NCBI RefSeq assembly: GCF_002926165.1
Contig: NZ_MAGP01000057.1
Span: 49,819 to 113,818 of the forward strand
Source of the DNA: Micromonospora chalcea
GTDB taxonomy: Bacteria > Actinomycetota > Actinomycetes > Mycobacteriales > Micromonosporaceae
Direction: 5' to 3'
DNA: 64,000 nucleotides
The translations under genes and the position numbers were made by a program. Below are positions 62,496 to 64,000 of this stretch, piece by piece; the first letter of the stretch is position 1, and every line of letters starts with the position of its first letter. The notes below the pieces were generated by a model. The model saw only the letters and a list, made by a program, of their open reading frames with translations. It did no database searches and was not told the origin of the DNA.

Positions 62496-62801
62496 TTGTC
62501 TGTTACCGAGACGTTGGTGGTCTTCGTCGGCATCCCGGCCGCCGCGGTGCTGCTGATCGCCGGCCTGGCGGCCGTCGGGGGCAGCCGTGGCAACGGTGGC
62601 GGCGCCAAGCGCTACCGGCCGGGCCGGCCCTTCGACTTCACTCCGGTCTGGTTCCTGAGCCGTCCGGAGCAGCTGGCCGACTCGGCCGGCACGGCGCTGT
62701 CCGCCGGAGCGCAGGCGCCGGCGTTGACCAGCCGCAAGCAGGAGCAGGCCGGCCGGGAGGCGCCGGCCGGTGGAACCGGAGGCGCAAGTGACCGTTGGTG
62801 A
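62496..62801 (+). CDS. Small membrane protein, CtaJ-like cytochrome oxidase subunit
   Basis: A 101-residue protein with one N-terminal membrane helix (VTETLVVFVGIPAAAVLLIAGLAAVGG) followed by KRYRPGRPFDFTPVWFLSRPEQL and a disordered Ala/Gly-rich tail. The helix and the RYRPG-x-P-x(3)-PVWF block resemble the small actinobacterial aa3 oxidase subunit CtaJ; this is a match by pattern only. TTG start at 62496 with GGGGG 8 bp upstream. Its end overlaps the next gene by 14 bp. If correct, it links with SURF1 at 26 kb functionally, not by position. Confidence 0.6.
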   Translation: MSVTETLVVFVGIPAAAVLLIAGLAAVGGSRGNGGGAKRYRPGRPFDFTPVWFLSRPEQLADSAGTALSAGAQAPALTSRKQEQAGREAPAGGTGGASDRW

Positions 62802-63201
62802 AGCGCGGCCCACGACGGGGACGGACACTCCGCCCGACGTGCTGGACGGACCGTTCTCGACCCGTCAGCTGCTCCGCATCGACGAGGCGCTGCGCCTCGC
62901 CGACCAGGGCACCGGCCTGGTCTTCTCGGTCTACGTCGGCGGGCTGGACGAGCCGATCCGGGAGCACGCCGAGCGGCTGCACCGCCAGCTCGCCGAGCCC
63001 GACCGCTCGGTGCTGATCGCGGTGTCGCCCAACCAGCGGCAGCTGGAGGTCGTCACCGGCCGGTACGCGCGCAAGCGCATCCCGGACACGTACGCGAAGC
63101 TGGCCGCGCTCTCCATGGTGGCCGCCTTCGGCGGCGGCGACCTGGCCGGCGGCATCATCCAGGGCCTCGACCAGCTCGCCAGCCACGCCGGCAAGGGCTG
63201 A
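62788..63201 (+). CDS. DUF5130-like (TPM-type) protein
   Basis: A 137-residue soluble protein. FSTRQLLRIDEALRLADQGTGLVFSVYVGGLDEPIREHAERLHRQLAEPDRSVLIAVSPNQRQLEVVTGRYARKRIPDTYAKLAALSMVAAFGGGDLAGGIIQGLDQLA has the order seen in the TPM/DUF5130 family, whose role is poorly known. The GTG at 62788 has GGAGG 5 bp upstream; a GTG at 62770 is less likely. It overlaps the CtaJ-like gene, so the two are translated together. A strong terminator follows. Confidence 0.75.
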   Translation: MTVGEARPTTGTDTPPDVLDGPFSTRQLLRIDEALRLADQGTGLVFSVYVGGLDEPIREHAERLHRQLAEPDRSVLIAVSPNQRQLEVVTGRYARKRIPDTYAKLAALSMVAAFGGGDLAGGIIQGLDQLASHAGKG

Positions 63202-63219
63202 CCCGCCCCGCACACGACG

Positions 63220-63252
63220 AAGCCCGGCCCGCGCACCGCGCGGGCCGGGCTT
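63220..63252. terminator. Strong bidirectional hairpin terminator
   Basis: A perfect 15-bp stem (63220-63234 with 63238-63252, AAGCCCGGCCCGCGC) and 3-base loop lie between the convergent DUF5130-like and Uma2 genes. The A-A at the left and T-T-T at the right allow termination in both directions. Confidence 0.88.
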
Positions 63253-63262
63253 TCTCGTCGTC

Positions 63263-63826
63263 TCAGCGGGGCCAGGCAGAAGGATCCAGGCGCATGGGCC
63301 ACGGCTCGTCGAGCTGGGCGGCGTCATCCGGCCCGACCGTACCCATCAGGTTGTAGTGGACACCCTTGACCAGTTGGTAGCGGTAGATCACCGGGCCGAA
63401 GTCGCCTCGCTCCACCCGCCAGTAGTGCGGGATGCCGGCCTCGGCATAGAGCGGAGGCTTGATCAGCCGGTCATACCGGCGGCTGCTGGGTGACTCGATC
63501 TCGACGACGAGCGCGACATCCGAGGGGTGCGTCCACAAGCCGTCCGGGGGAGCGCTCGGCTTCAGCACGGAGATGTCCGGAATGAGATTGGCGACAGGTG
63601 CCCGGAGTCCGGCCTCCCGAATGACCCACCAACCGGTCGGCGCAGTGGCCTGGAGCGCCGATCGGATCTCGTCGGCCAGAAGTTGGTGCCCGTACCCGGG
63701 GGGTGGGGTCACGTGCAGGCTCCCGTCGATGATCTCGTAGCGGCTTCCGTCCTCGGGGAGGTCGGACAGGTCCTGCTCCTGCCACGGCCGCTCCGGCGGG
63801 CGCCACTCGTGGGTCGGTTGTGCCAT
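63263..63826 (-). CDS. Uma2 family protein (DUF820, restriction-endonuclease-like fold)
   Basis: A 187-residue protein. SRYEIIDGSLHVTPPPGYGHQLLADEIRSALQ, then NLIPDISVLKPSAPPDGLWTHPSDVALVVEIESPSSRRYDRLIKPPLYAEAGIPHYWRVE carries the PD-(D/E)XK-like core: Asp in PDISVL, Glu in VVEIESPSS, and Lys in LIKPPLYAEAG. The family is highly expanded in actinobacteria and cyanobacteria with no settled role. The ATG at 63826 has GGAGGAGGTG upstream. Convergent with the DUF5130-like gene across the terminator. Confidence 0.85.
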   Translation of the reverse strand: MAQPTHEWRPPERPWQEQDLSDLPEDGSRYEIIDGSLHVTPPPGYGHQLLADEIRSALQATAPTGWWVIREAGLRAPVANLIPDISVLKPSAPPDGLWTHPSDVALVVEIESPSSRRYDRLIKPPLYAEAGIPHYWRVERGDFGPVIYRYQLVKGVHYNLMGTVGPDDAAQLDEPWPMRLDPSAWPR

Positions 63827-64000
63827 CACGTCCACCTCCTCCGCACACGATAACGGCCGGGGGTCGGCACGGGCTCCCACCCACGCCGGCCCCCGGCCGC
63901 CGCGCCCCTGCTTTCTGGCGCTGCGGGCGTCCCGCTCGCGGGCCCTCAGCGCGCGGACCACACCGTCGCGACCCTCCGACAGCACCCGCCGCAGCGCCTG
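63827..64000 (-). other. Window end, unresolved
   Basis: The frame of the Uma2 gene stays open to the window edge, but the translation (ALRRVLSEGRDGVVRAL) has no Uma2 similarity and a good ribosome binding site lies at 63830. This could be the 3' end of an upstream gene or non-coding GC-rich DNA. A TATCGT hexamer (minus strand, 63844-63849) may be the -10 of the Uma2 gene. Confidence 0.3.

Overview
The window is a 64-kb piece of a very GC-rich actinobacterial chromosome. Gene content (cobalamin genes near SURF1, an ettA-thioesterase-globin block, OtsA/OtsB, F420-type and Uma2 proteins), heavy GTG start use and many leaderless promoters suggest Micromonospora or a close relative in the Micromonosporaceae; this is inferred from style and synteny, not from a marker gene. 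Coding is dense on both strands. I see no rRNA, CRISPR array, insertion sequence, intact prophage or biosynthetic gene cluster. One tRNA gene, tRNA-Arg(TCT), is present.

Layout. 1-5.5 kb: lipid carrier, glycogen debranching enzyme, small enzymes, an acyltransferase, then a microsatellite next to a long hairpin. 5.5-8.6 kb: a signalling trio of histidine kinase, degenerate kinase-like membrane protein and response regulator. 8.8-12.5 kb: small conserved proteins and a MerR/SDR divergent pair. 12.7-15.25 kb: a two-gene module of a family best known from phages, ending beside tRNA-Arg. 15.4-18.9 kb: a degenerate protease-like protein, a hydrolase, a ribosome hibernation-type protein and an SSB paralogue. 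19-34.2 kb: cobalamin genes in three blocks (cobD-cobQ; a CobB-like gene lacking key catalytic residues; cobC-cobT-cobA/cysG), interleaved with rhodanese, kinase, M20 peptidase, DNA ligase, SURF1 and a class A penicillin-binding protein. 34.2-38.2 kb: otsA with an OtsB-GH15 fusion. 38.3-39.0 kb: a PIN/ribbon-helix-helix toxin-antitoxin pair. 39.2-43.1 kb: ettA, thioesterase, YbjN-like protein and truncated globin. 43.2-50.1 kb: MFS transporter, MscS channel, a Tat-exported D-glucuronyl C5-epimerase-like protein, HNH protein, sortase with a possible partner, and an Lrp regulator. 50.3-60.85 kb: an eleven-gene operon degrading tryptophan through kynurenine and 3-hydroxyanthranilate to pyruvate and acetyl-CoA. 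60.9-64 kb: amidase, a CtaJ-like small membrane protein, a DUF5130-like protein and a Uma2 protein.

Most notable: (1) a dispersed 52-bp repeat at 17248-17299 has a second copy at 33395-33446 inside the cobA/cysG reading frame, where it codes for the interdomain linker and brings in a rare TTA codon; (2) a full-length CobB-like protein has lost both the Walker-A lysine and the glutaminase cysteine; (3) the phage-type two-gene module sits at a tRNA; (4) the tryptophan operon has a dioxygenase with Ser at the distal-His position and an aldolase with a 14-residue insertion; (5) at about a dozen genes a TANNNT or CAGGAT -10 box lies 6-7 bp before the start codon, implying leaderless mRNAs, one of them with a LexA-like box over the start.
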